A model generated the notes under the pieces. The model did not search any database. It saw only the letters and a program-made list of their open reading frames with translations, and was not told the origin of the DNA. 25,937 nt of DNA from Ignavibacteriaceae bacterium. Lineage in GTDB: Bacteria > Bacteroidota > Ignavibacteria > Ignavibacteriales > Ignavibacteriaceae. The first letter of the stretch is position 1. The number at the start of each line of letters is the position of its first letter. A program made the position numbers and the translations under genes. Below, one piece after another: positions 10,352-17,698 of this stretch. Where the stretch lies: NCBI GenBank assembly GCA_013388525.1, contig JACAFA010000223.1, positions 1 to 25,937 on the forward strand, written 5' to 3'.

Positions 10352-10783
10352 ATGGACAAGACTCTGAACCTAGAAATAATAACTCCGGCAAAAATTATTT
10401 ATTCAGGCGAAGTGTTATCCTTAACAGTTCCGGGTGTTGATGGCAGTTTTCAGGTTTTGCACAATCACGCTCCCATCATTAGTACATTTGAAATAGGACT
10501 GATAAAATTGGAAACCGCTGATGGTAAAAAATTGTACTTTTCAACTTCCGGCGGAACAGTTGAAGTTCTTGAAAACAAAATTCTCGTTCTCGCTGATTCT
10601 CTAGAACAGGTAGATCAGATCGACATTAAACGCGCGCAGGATGCTTATAACAGAGCAAAAGGCAGACTCAGTGAAAAAAACAATCCTGATATTGATGTAT
10701 CAAGAGCTGAAGCAGCTTTGGCAAGAGCGATGAATAGAATCAATCTGGCAAACAAGTATGCCGGAATAAAAACAGGAGATTAG
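10352..10783 (+). CDS. atpC: F1F0 ATP synthase subunit epsilon
   Basis: This 143-residue protein is the epsilon subunit of the F1 central stalk, which couples rotation to catalysis and can brake ATP hydrolysis. The N-terminal beta-sandwich is clear ('LNLEIITPAKIIYSGEVLSL', then 'GSFQVLHNHAPIISTFEIG', 'FSTSGGTVEVLENKILVLAD'). The two-helix C-terminal part is present (about 88-138, 'RAQDAYNRAKGRL' and 'RAEAALARAMNRIN'), so the long inhibitory form is encoded rather than the short form. It starts 2 bases after atpD and ends only 3 bases from the stop codon of the convergent LON-domain gene, leaving no room for an intergenic terminator. Confidence 0.96.
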   Translation: MDKTLNLEIITPAKIIYSGEVLSLTVPGVDGSFQVLHNHAPIISTFEIGLIKLETADGKKLYFSTSGGTVEVLENKILVLADSLEQVDQIDIKRAQDAYNRAKGRLSEKNNPDIDVSRAEAALARAMNRINLANKYAGIKTGD

Positions 10784-10786
10784 AAA

Positions 10787-11410
10787 TCAATTAATGTAAC
10801 CATCGCCAAGTAGCAGCTTTTTAAAGTCCGATTCTTTTAAATTTTCTCTAATAATTCTCTCAAGATATTCCAAAACAAATTGTAGTCTTTCATTCTCACC
10901 TTCCAGCGAAAGCAAAACTTGTTTTTGAATTAGATCCATTCCGATTTTTTCTGCAACTTTAAATGAGAGATACTTTGTTTTATCATAACTTTCCCAGAAA
11001 GCTCTACTTAAATTTATACCGGACATTTCAATAAGAATCTCAAAATTACTCTTTACGTTTAATTTAATCTTTTCATTAATTTCCCTCGTAGCTTCTTTAA
11101 TTTCGGTACAGTCAGCTACAAGATAACCTACCTCAGAATTATCGATAGCATTTATTTTTATTCTGCTTGCTCCGCTGACTATTATTTCCATTTCACCATT
11201 TTCGTACTTTTTAAGAACTTTCGAAACTTTTACAATCGTTCCAATAACTGAAATTTTGTCATTGATGACTGATGAAATGATGAAGCCGCTATTATTTTTT
11301 AAGCATTCGCCGATTAAGATTTTATAACGTTCTTCGAATATATATAAAGGATATTTGGATTCAGGAAAAATTACTAATTCAAGCGGGAATAATGGGATGC
11401 GGTTATACAT
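10787..11410 (-). CDS. LON-substrate-binding-domain protein (no protease domain)
   Basis: This 207-residue protein matches the N-terminal LON/PUA-like domain: 'RIPLFPLELVIFPESKYPLY', 'IFEERYKILI', 'GTIVKVSKVLKKYENGEMEI', 'GASRIKI' with a helical C-terminal half ('FKVAEKIGMDLIQKQVLLSL', 'RLQFVLEYLERII'). There is no AAA+ ATPase or Ser-Lys protease domain, so it belongs to the stand-alone LON-domain family, whose biochemical role is unclear; substrate recognition or adaptor activity is usually assumed. It is last in the minus-strand run starting at the iscR-like gene and follows the superoxide dismutase by 57 bases containing a hairpin. Its 3' end is 3 bases from the atpC stop on the other strand. 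Confidence 0.85.
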   Translation of the reverse strand: MYNRIPLFPLELVIFPESKYPLYIFEERYKILIGECLKNNSGFIISSVINDKISVIGTIVKVSKVLKKYENGEMEIIVSGASRIKINAIDNSEVGYLVADCTEIKEATREINEKIKLNVKSNFEILIEMSGINLSRAFWESYDKTKYLSFKVAEKIGMDLIQKQVLLSLEGENERLQFVLEYLERIIRENLKESDFKKLLLGDGYIN

Positions 11411-11425
11411 TGAAAGTCATTTTTT

Positions 11426-11456
11426 GGGGAAAGGCAGACAATAGTCTGTCTTCCCC
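11426..11456 (-). other. Strong 13-bp hairpin between sod and the LON-domain gene
   Basis: Arms 11426-11439 (GGGGAAAGGCAGAC) and 11444-11456 (GTCTGTCTTCCCC) pair over 13 bp with one bulged A and one G-U, closing a 4-base AATA loop. On neither strand does a T-run follow the stem, so it is not a standard intrinsic terminator. Its position directly after the superoxide dismutase stop and 15 bases before the LON-domain ATG suggests an RNA element that protects the sod mRNA 3' end, attenuates readthrough, or occludes the downstream start. The structure is visible in the sequence; the function is inferred. Confidence 0.6.
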
Positions 11457-11467
11457 ATAAAGATTAT

Positions 11468-12190
11468 TTATTTAGCTTTTGAAAATAATTCAGAAGCATA
11501 ATCCCAGTTAACAACATTCCACCAGTTTTCAATGTATTCTGGTCTTCTGTTTTGGTATTTTAAATAATATGCATGCTCCCAAACGTCAAGGCCCAAAACA
11601 GGTGAACCTTTTACCTCAGCGATATCCATAAGTGGGTTATCCTGGTTTGGAGTAGATGCAACAACCAGCTTTCCTTCTGAAGCGATCAGCCAGGCCCAAC
11701 CGGATCCAAATCTGGTAGCAGCTGCATTGTTGAATAGCTTTTTGAAATCATCAAAAGAGCCGAATGTTGAGTTTATTGCGTCTGCTAAAGCACCTGACGG
11801 ATTACCACCGCCTCCTTTTTTCATTAGTTTCCAGAATAACGAATGGTTGTAATGACCACCTCCATTGTTTCTGACTGCAACAGGGTATTTTGAGACTGAA
11901 CTCATTAGTTCTTCCAAAGTTTTATTCTCCATCTCTGTTCCAGCTATTGCATTGTTAAGATTGTTAACATATGCAGCGTGGTGCTTGGTGTGATGTATTT
12001 CCATAGTCATTTTATCAATGTATGGTTCAAGAGCATCGTATGAGTAAGGTAACTGTGGTAGTTCAAATTTTGACATTTTGCTATTACTCCAATTTGATAA
12101 TGTAATTATATTGTACTTATTTGTTAAAGCTTGTGCATAGGCTACCGTTGGAATGGCTGCCGCTGAAAAAATAAATTTTCTTCTATTCAT
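11468..12190 (-). CDS. sodA: Fe/Mn superoxide dismutase with N-terminal twin-arginine-like export signal
   Basis: This 240-residue Fe/Mn-family enzyme converts superoxide to H2O2 and O2. Metal ligands are H66 (in MEIHHTKHH), H116 (YNHSLFW), D202 and H206 (DVWEHAYY). The [11 protein letters not shown] and NQDNPLM context puts Gly and Gln at the positions typical of Mn-type or cambialistic enzymes rather than Fe-type. Residues 1-20 form a signal with NRRKFIF, a hydrophobic AAAIPTVA and an AYA-Q cleavage-like site, so the long form is probably exported by the Tat route. The ordinary cytosolic N-terminus begins at M39 ([19 protein letters not shown]), codon 12074-12076, and has a GGAG 10 bases upstream, whereas the first ATG has no SD. 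Two forms are therefore possible. It lies 21 bases after the iscA-like gene. Confidence 0.95.
   Translation of the reverse strand: MNRRKFIFSAAAIPTVAYAQALTNKYNIITLSNWSNSKMSKFELPQLPYSYDALEPYIDKMTMEIHHTKHHAAYVNNLNNAIAGTEMENKTLEELMSSVSKYPVAVRNNGGGHYNHSLFWKLMKKGGGGNPSGALADAINSTFGSFDDFKKLFNNAAATRFGSGWAWLIASEGKLVVASTPNQDNPLMDIAEVKGSPVLGLDVWEHAYYLKYQNRRPEYIENWWNVVNWDYASELFSKAK
12074..12110 (-). promoter_or_regulatory. Internal start signals inside the sod gene (TATAAT, GGAG, ATG)
   Basis: Reading the minus strand, a perfect -10 hexamer TATAAT (12110-12105) is followed by a GGAG Shine-Dalgarno (12090-12087) and the ATG of M39 (12076-12074), spaced as a short-leader gene start. The -35 position (CAAGCT at 17-bp spacing) is poor. 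Together these would yield the signal-less cytosolic superoxide dismutase. The motifs are seen directly; activity is inferred. Confidence 0.45.
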
Positions 12191-12211
12191 ATTCAGCCAT
12201 TTGAATTTAAA

Positions 12212-12562
12212 TTAAACGCCAAAGGAATCTCCACATCCACAGGTCTTTTTTGCATTTGGATTATTAAAAATAAATCCTCTTCCATTTAATCCATCGGTAA
12301 AATCAAGTTCAGTTCCTGAGAGATAAAATAAGCTTTTACCGTCGACAAAAAGTTTCATTCCATCCTGTTCAATTATTGTATCACCCTCGCGTCGATTTTC
12401 ATCGAATCCCAAAGTATAAGTGAAGCCTGAACAACCTCCGCCTTTAACACCAACTCTAAGCCCAAAACCTTCAGGAATTTTGTTCTCATTCATTATTCTT
12501 TTTATTTCATTTATTGCTTTCTCAGTGATAATGATTTCATTTTCAAGATTTATATTTGACAT
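12212..12562 (-). CDS. iscA: Iron-sulfur cluster carrier of the IscA/ErpA/HesB family
   Basis: This 116-residue A-type carrier holds and delivers Fe-S clusters to apoproteins. The three conserved cysteines are present: C44 in GGGCSG and C108/C110 in the C-terminal TCGCGDSF. The core '[20 protein letters not shown]' and '[20 protein letters not shown]' is typical. An SD-like GAGG lies shortly before the ATG. The symbol is by context with iscS; the subtype (IscA, ErpA or SufA-like) cannot be settled from sequence alone. It lies 11 bases after the small unknown gene and 21 before the superoxide dismutase. Confidence 0.92.
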   Translation of the reverse strand: MSNINLENEIIITEKAINEIKRIMNENKIPEGFGLRVGVKGGGCSGFTYTLGFDENRREGDTIIEQDGMKLFVDGKSLFYLSGTELDFTDGLNGRGFIFNNPNAKKTCGCGDSFGV

Positions 12563-12573
12563 ATTTTTTTACC

Positions 12574-12894
12574 TCAATTTATTGCTTTGCTAAAAGGATC
12601 ACCTGGAGTAACTGTTGTGAATTCGGGGTAATTGATTTTCCAGGTGTTTGAATTAATAGGAAATAGTATTCTCTCGCCTTCAAGAAAGTATATAAGTTCT
12701 TTAGAAATTTTTTCTGCTTCAGAATAATTAACAGAAATTTCCTTCATTTCAAGGTATCTTCTTAGTCCGAACTGAAAATCTCTGAAAAAGAAGTTTGAAT
12801 TATGAAACAGAGGATACCTGGATTTAAGAAATGCAAGAAATCCCTGATAATCTTTTTTTAAGGATCCAATAATATTTTGTTTATCGAGTTTCAT
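12574..12894 (-). CDS. Small protein of unknown function between iscS and iscA
   Basis: This 106-residue soluble protein is one I do not recognise. It has no cysteine, no signal peptide and no membrane segment. It is mostly helical by composition, with an aromatic-rich stretch (NSNFFFRDFQFGLRRYLEMK, about 33-52), an acidic-amphipathic helix (EAEKISKELIYFLEGER) and a Pro/Thr tail. An SD-like AAAGG lies 9 bases before the ATG. It is 11 bases from both iscS upstream and iscA downstream, so it is co-transcribed. In classical isc operons this slot holds iscU, but with no Cys this cannot be a scaffold. A helper of the desulfurase or carrier is possible by position only. Confidence 0.75.
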   Translation of the reverse strand: MKLDKQNIIGSLKKDYQGFLAFLKSRYPLFHNSNFFFRDFQFGLRRYLEMKEISVNYSEAEKISKELIYFLEGERILFPINSNTWKINYPEFTTVTPGDPFSKAIN

Positions 12895-12905
12895 TATAAT
12901 TACCT

Positions 12906-14078
12906 TTAATTGAGTTCGGATGAATGGAAAACTCTTAAATTTTTTACTTTTTCTGTTACTTCATTTATTACAAAATCAATTTCCTCTTGAGTATTAAATC
13001 TTCCAATACCAAATCTTACCGAGGATTTTGCTTCTTGATCACTTAAGCCGATTGCCTTCAATACGTGACTGGACTTACCGCTTCCAGAAGAGCAGGCTGA
13101 CCCGGTTGACAAAGCTATTTTTTTCATTGAACTTATTAACACATCAGCATGAATTCCTTCGAATCTTAGACTTAAAGTATTAAATAATCCATAATCAATA
13201 CTTCCGTTCACATAAACATCGTCAAGGTTAGAGATAATTCCTTTATAAAGTCTTTCTTTCAAAGCCGCAATTTTTGGTCTCTCCATACCTGATTTTTCTG
13301 AACTAATTTGAACTGCTTTACCAAAACCAACAATTGCAGGTACATTCAAAGTTCCGGAACGTAAGGAATTCTCCTGTCCTCCTCCGTAAATAATTGGTGT
13401 TAATTTAGTTGATGGAATTCGTTTTTTGATGTAAAGAGCACCGATTCCCTTAGGACCGTAGGATTTATGAGCAGAAAATGACACTAAGTCGGCATTATTT
13501 TCCTTAACATTAAAATTCATTTTGCCAATTGCCTGCGCTGCATCGATGTGAAATAATACATCTTTTTCTTTGCAAATCTTCCCAATTTCTTGAATTGGTT
13601 GAATAGTCGCAATTTCATTGTTGACAGCCATTACAGAAACAAGGATCGTTTCTTTTTTAATTAGTTGTACAATTTTCTCCGGGTATATTCTGCCAAATTT
13701 GTCAACATCAGCAAAAGAAATTTCATATCCATATTTTTCCAGTGCCTTCAAAGATTCTAATACAGCAGGGTGTTCTATAGTACTGGTTATAATATGTTTG
13801 CCCTTGAATAAATTGGAGCCTGCGATTCCGAAGTGAGCAAGATTAATGGATTCAGTTGTCCCGCTGGTAAAATAAATTTCTTCTGGTGAAGCACCAATAT
13901 ATTCAGCAATTTGTTTTCGGGAAAACTCAACTGCTCTTTCGGCTTCAAGGCCAAATGAATGACTTTTGCTGGATGCGTTTCCAAATTTATCTAACAAATA
14001 AGGCTTCATAGTTTCAAAAACTTCAGGATCGAGTTGAGTTGTAGAATTATTATCCAGGTAAATTGGAAACTTTAACAT
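12906..14078 (-). CDS. iscS: Cysteine desulfurase, IscS-like (PLP-dependent)
   Basis: This 390-residue class-V aminotransferase-fold enzyme removes sulfur from L-cysteine to form a persulfide for Fe-S cluster and other thio-cofactor synthesis. Visible features are the N-terminal 'IYLDNNSTTQLDPEV', the PLP-stacking His in 'TIEHPAVLESL', the PLP Asp in 'HIDAAQAIGK', the Schiff-base K205 in SAHKSYGPKG, and the catalytic C329 on the loop 'STGSACSSGSGKSSHVL'. The length and loop fit the IscS/NifS group rather than SufS. It starts 3 bases after the Rrf2-family regulator stop and has no SD, suggesting coupled translation. NifS-like naming is an alternative, but context with IscR- and IscA-like genes favours iscS. 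Confidence 0.95.
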   Translation of the reverse strand: MLKFPIYLDNNSTTQLDPEVFETMKPYLLDKFGNASSKSHSFGLEAERAVEFSRKQIAEYIGASPEEIYFTSGTTESINLAHFGIAGSNLFKGKHIITSTIEHPAVLESLKALEKYGYEISFADVDKFGRIYPEKIVQLIKKETILVSVMAVNNEIATIQPIQEIGKICKEKDVLFHIDAAQAIGKMNFNVKENNADLVSFSAHKSYGPKGIGALYIKKRIPSTKLTPIIYGGGQENSLRSGTLNVPAIVGFGKAVQISSEKSGMERPKIAALKERLYKGIISNLDDVYVNGSIDYGLFNTLSLRFEGIHADVLISSMKKIALSTGSACSSGSGKSSHVLKAIGLSDQEAKSSVRFGIGRFNTQEEIDFVINEVTEKVKNLRVFHSSELN

Positions 14079-14081
14079 TGA

Positions 14082-14486
14082 TTAAATACTTGCAATCGAT
14101 GTTTTTGAAAACAAGTTATCAATTTCTAACTGAACCTTTAACAAGGGCTCTTTTATCTGGCAGCAATTTTCGTGGGTGCAGGTCTTTAAAGTAATGTCCT
14201 CGTTGAAACAATCAGCTATTTTATAAGATTTCTCGACAGATTTTATTACATCAAGAATACTGATTTCTTCGGCATTTCTTGATAGCGAATATCCACCCTT
14301 GATTCCCTGAATTGAGTTAAGAATTTTACTCTTACATAATTGTTGTAAAATTTTAGCCATCAAATCAAATGATAGTGAATATTTATCAGAGATTTCCTTT
14401 GTTGTTGAAATATTCCCATTACCTTTTTGCGAGATATATTTCACTGCCATTATTGCGTATTCAGATTTCTTTGATAGTTTCAACAT
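14082..14486 (-). CDS. iscR: Rrf2-family transcriptional regulator, IscR-like
   Basis: This 134-residue winged-helix regulator has the Rrf2 signature (KKSEYAIMAVKYIS, 'STTKEISDKYSLSFDLMAKI', GIKGGYSLSR). A cysteine cluster in the C-terminal half (C93, C103, C108, C109, with H105 nearby) is placed where IscR binds its 2Fe-2S cluster, although the spacing differs from the E. coli C-x5-C-x5-C-x2-H pattern. It heads an Fe-S assembly operon and its promoter region holds an IscR-type inverted repeat 5 bases before the ATG, so it is probably a cluster-sensing autorepressor. Other Rrf2 members sense nitric oxide (NsrR) or cysteine (CymR); the gene neighbours favour the IscR role. Confidence 0.88.
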   Translation of the reverse strand: MLKLSKKSEYAIMAVKYISQKGNGNISTTKEISDKYSLSFDLMAKILQQLCKSKILNSIQGIKGGYSLSRNAEEISILDVIKSVEKSYKIADCFNEDITLKTCTHENCCQIKEPLLKVQLEIDNLFSKTSIASI

Positions 14487-14490
14487 AAAA

Positions 14491-14509
14491 TAAGACTATT
14501 TTTGTCCTA
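14491..14509 (-). promoter_or_regulatory. Candidate IscR-type operator
   Basis: On the minus strand the site reads TAGGACAAAAATAGTCTTA: half-sites TAGGAC and GTCTTA pair at 5 of 6 positions around a 7-base A/T core. The core GAC-AAAAATA-GTC resembles the known IscR type I motif (GACTAAAATAGTC-like). A -10-like TATATT (14515-14510) abuts it, so bound protein would block transcription start. It ends 5 bases before the iscR ATG, implying a very short leader. Confidence 0.55.
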
Positions 14510-14548
14510 AATATAACAATTATTGATTAAATAAAAACGAGGCTAACC

Positions 14549-16051
14549 TTAAAAACCAAGAATCCCTATGGAGTTCTTGGCTAAATCAACAAGGGGGGTG
14601 AAATAGACCCCGAGGATAAGTATGGGTGCTAAAAGAAGTAAAAGTATAAGCGAATTAAAAAGTGAAATACGGATTGGTTCAACTTCCTGAGATGGTCTTT
14701 CAAGAAACATATTTTTAAGAACACGGATGTAGTAATATAGTGAAACAACGCTATTCAGAAGTGCTATAACTGCAACTACAATCATTTTTGAATCAACCAA
14801 TGCAATGAAAATATAAAGCTTGGCAATAAAACCTGCTGTTGGAGGTAAACCCGTTAAAGACACTAAAAAAATTGCAAGGCTTATTCCGAGAAATGGCATT
14901 GAATAGCCAATTCCGCGATAATCATCAAGATCTTCACTTCCGATTTTATCTGCAATCAGCATTACTATGAAGAAAGCACCGAGATTCATAAAAGCATAAA
15001 TGCCGAAATAAATCAACATAGCACTTATTCCCTGGTCAGATAAAACAGTCAGGCCTAACAAAATGTATCCTGCGTGAGCAATGCTGGAATATGCAAGCAT
15101 TCTCTTCAAATTGTTCTGCCAGAGAGCGGCAAAATTTCCCAGCGTCATAGAAAGAACCGAAAGCAATACGAGAATACTCTTCCAATCGATTGAGGATAAT
15201 AATGTCCAGTAACCTGAAGGATCAAGCTGAAGGATGTAGGTTGTTTTAATAAATCTGATCAGTACTGCAAATCCGGCAGCTTTGCTGGCTACTGAAAGGA
15301 AAGCGGTGATGGTGATGGGAGAGCCTTCATATACATCAGGAGTCCAGAAATGAAATGGTGCTGCAGAAATTTTGAATCCCATACCGACAATGATCAGCAA
15401 AGCGCTCAAAATTATTGTTAATTGATTAACCGGAAAAGAATGAATAATTGAGTTTATAAGGTAAATATTTGTTGTTCCGGTAATTCCATAAAGTATCGAA
15501 ATTCCGAAAAGCATTGTCCCGGATGCGGCAGAGCCGTAAATAACGTATTTTAATGAAGCTTCACTATTGCGTATAGATGATTTTGTAAAACCGGCAAGAA
15601 CATAAGAAGAAAGTGAAAGCAATTCCATTGAGAGATAAAGAAAAATAAGATCGGTAGCTGAAGCAAGGAACATCATTCCTAGTATCATTCCCATTATTAA
15701 AGAATAATATTCCCCAAGCCTATCCACTGAAGCGGCCAATTCTTTTGAAGAAATTGAAAAAAGAACTACAAACAACGAGGAGACAATGACAACAAGTTTG
15801 AAAAATGAACCAAACTTATCTATAGAAACTAGTCCGAAGGAAGTCTGGCTTGCGAAAGCAAAAGAAGTGTTAGAGTATTGATTTATAAGAAATATTAAAC
15901 AAACTGTTAACCCGGCAATACTAATCAGAGGAAGCAGGATTTTGTATTTCGGAAAAATCAAATCAGATAAAACAATAAGGACTAAAGTGATCGAGATGAT
16001 TACTTCAGGAAGAATTAACGATATGCTGGAATAAATGCTGTTTAAGTCCAC
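14549..16051 (-). CDS. nuoN: Complex I membrane subunit N (antiporter-like)
   Basis: This 500-residue polytopic protein is one of the three antiporter-like proton-pumping subunits of complex I. The key charged residues are in place: E143 in FLYLSMELLSLSSY, K227 in GMGFKISAAPFHFW, and a further Lys near 257 (SVASKAAG). The conserved 'RMLAYSSIAHAGYILLG' follows. About 14 hydrophobic segments are evident. It is the last of eleven nuo genes, 24 bases after nuoM, and a terminator hairpin overlaps its last codons. Confidence 0.96.
   Translation of the reverse strand: MDLNSIYSSISLILPEVIISITLVLIVLSDLIFPKYKILLPLISIAGLTVCLIFLINQYSNTSFAFASQTSFGLVSIDKFGSFFKLVVIVSSLFVVLFSISSKELAASVDRLGEYYSLIMGMILGMMFLASATDLIFLYLSMELLSLSSYVLAGFTKSSIRNSEASLKYVIYGSAASGTMLFGISILYGITGTTNIYLINSIIHSFPVNQLTIILSALLIIVGMGFKISAAPFHFWTPDVYEGSPITITAFLSVASKAAGFAVLIRFIKTTYILQLDPSGYWTLLSSIDWKSILVLLSVLSMTLGNFAALWQNNLKRMLAYSSIAHAGYILLGLTVLSDQGISAMLIYFGIYAFMNLGAFFIVMLIADKIGSEDLDDYRGIGYSMPFLGISLAIFLVSLTGLPPTAGFIAKLYIFIALVDSKMIVVAVIALLNSVVSLYYYIRVLKNMFLERPSQEVEPIRISLFNSLILLLLLAPILILGVYFTPLVDLAKNSIGILGF
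14550..14580 (-). terminator. Intrinsic terminator embedded in the nuoN 3' end
   Basis: On the minus strand CCAAGAA (14580-14574) pairs with TTCTTGG (14562-14556), extended by a short inner TCC/GGG stem around an ATA loop after one C-A mismatch. TTTTT (14555-14551) follows at once. The T-run supplies the last Phe codon and the first base of the TAA stop. It would end the nuo transcript before the iscR promoter, which lies only about 40 bases on. Confidence 0.65.
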
Positions 16052-16075
16052 AGTCTTCTTACGATTATTTATTTA

Positions 16076-17674
16076 TTATTTTAATGAAATGAAAAAGCTT
16101 TGGGATTCATGTACAAATTTCACAAGACTATTCACTGACGAATTCATAATATCAAGCATAGCAGAAGGATAAACACCAAGATAAATTATTATAACGCTTA
16201 GCGGAATAAACATAAGATATTCTCTTAATGTTAAATCTGTCAAAGAATTCCATTTTTCCTTCAAAGTTCCCAGATAAACTCTTTGTAAAGTCCAGAGCAT
16301 ATAGCCCGCGCCTAAGAGAATTCCCAGGGTTGATATAATTGTCAAAGTTCGAATAGATTCTAATCCGAACGCACCCAGAAAAACAAATGCTTCGGAAATG
16401 AAACCGCTCAGTCCCGGAAGCCCGATTGCAGCAAAAAATGCCAGAGTAACAAAACCGGTATAAACAGGCATCTGATTTGCCAATCCACCAAATGCATCGA
16501 GATCACGAATGTGAGCCCTATCGTAAATTACTCCAACAATCAAGAACAGCATAGCTGTAATTGTACCATGATTAAACATCTGCAAAACTGCTCCGGAGAC
16601 TCCCATTGTATTAAGGGAAGCCATTCCAAGAAGGACAAATCCCATGTGAGACACTGATGAGTAAGCGATCAGCTTCTTGAAATCTTTTTGAGCCATAGCA
16701 CACAAAGCACCATAAATAATGTTGATCATACCAAAAAGGGCGATATACCAAATGAGCTGATTAGTGATTTCAGGAAACATTGGATAATTAATTCGGAGTA
16801 TTCCATAAGTACCCATTTTTAATAAAACACCTGCAAGAATAACGCTTATGGGAGTTGGTGCTTCTACGTGTGCATCCGGAAGCCAGGTATGAAAAGGAAA
16901 CATAGGAATCTTAATTGCAAACCCCGCAAATAAAGCAAAAAAGGCAATTAATCTAAGATTTGCCGGATTCAATGGTGATAAAATTCCTGTGCTCGTGTAA
17001 TTCGCCGAATCCATCATTGATAGCATATTAAAAGTAAATACTTTTTCACCGCCTTCGATCGTTTCCATCGATGAAAAGTAAAGGCCTATCATAACAAGTA
17101 AAATAAAAACGCTTCCAAGCAAAGTGTATAGGAAGAACTTAATAGCTGCATATTCTCTTCTTGGTCCTCCCCAGATTCCAATCAGGAAGTACATTGGAAG
17201 AAGCATTAGTTCCCAGAAAATATAGAACAAGAAGAAATCCAGTGCAACGAACACTCCCATCATTCCTGTATCAAGCAATAAGTATAGAGCAAAATAACCC
17301 TTAATCGAGCGATCAATGTTCCAGGAAGATATTGCAGCTATGAAGCAAATTATTGAAGTCAGCAGGACCATTGGCATACTCAAACCATCGACTCCCAGGA
17401 AATAATCAATTTTGATTTTACCAATCCATGAAAATCCCGAAATCTCAATCCACCTGAATTTTTCAACGAATTGAAATGAATTTGGATCATTTATTCCGCC
17501 GAAGGAATAATTAAAATAATAAAGCAAAAAACCGGAGAAGATGACCTGAAGACCTGTTATTAAAAGAGTTAAACTTTTAATAACAACCGTTTGGTTTTTT
17601 GGCAGGAAGAGAATAATTAACATTCCTGCAATCGGCAGAAAAGTGATAAACGAGAGAATTGGAAATTGTTCCAT
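16076..17674 (-). CDS. nuoM: Complex I membrane subunit M (antiporter-like)
   Basis: This 532-residue proton-pumping subunit carries E155 in FYIFWELMLLPMYFLIG, K255 in FAIKIPMFPFHTWLPDAHVE, and K286 in AGVLLKMG. 'KKLIAYSSVSHMGFVLLG' and 'GLPGLSGFISEAFVFLG' complete the family pattern. It is slightly longer than the E. coli protein, owing partly to a loop at about 202-238 that includes ETIEGGEKVF. It lies between nuoL and nuoN with 24-base gaps on both sides, the loosest spacings in the operon. Confidence 0.97.
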   Translation of the reverse strand: MEQFPILSFITFLPIAGMLIILFLPKNQTVVIKSLTLLITGLQVIFSGFLLYYFNYSFGGINDPNSFQFVEKFRWIEISGFSWIGKIKIDYFLGVDGLSMPMVLLTSIICFIAAISSWNIDRSIKGYFALYLLLDTGMMGVFVALDFFLFYIFWELMLLPMYFLIGIWGGPRREYAAIKFFLYTLLGSVFILLVMIGLYFSSMETIEGGEKVFTFNMLSMMDSANYTSTGILSPLNPANLRLIAFFALFAGFAIKIPMFPFHTWLPDAHVEAPTPISVILAGVLLKMGTYGILRINYPMFPEITNQLIWYIALFGMINIIYGALCAMAQKDFKKLIAYSSVSHMGFVLLGMASLNTMGVSGAVLQMFNHGTITAMLFLIVGVIYDRAHIRDLDAFGGLANQMPVYTGFVTLAFFAAIGLPGLSGFISEAFVFLGAFGLESIRTLTIISTLGILLGAGYMLWTLQRVYLGTLKEKWNSLTDLTLREYLMFIPLSVIIIYLGVYPSAMLDIMNSSVNSLVKFVHESQSFFISLK

Positions 17675-17698
17675 CTATTTACCTGATACTTTCAAAAA

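Noticed and set aside
11426..11456. Rho-independent terminator call for the sod/LON hairpin
   Set aside because: The stem is strong, but no T-run follows it on either strand; recorded as a hairpin of unknown function instead.
12574..12894. The small gene as IscU
   Set aside because: It has no cysteine and no IscU motifs, so it cannot be the cluster scaffold.
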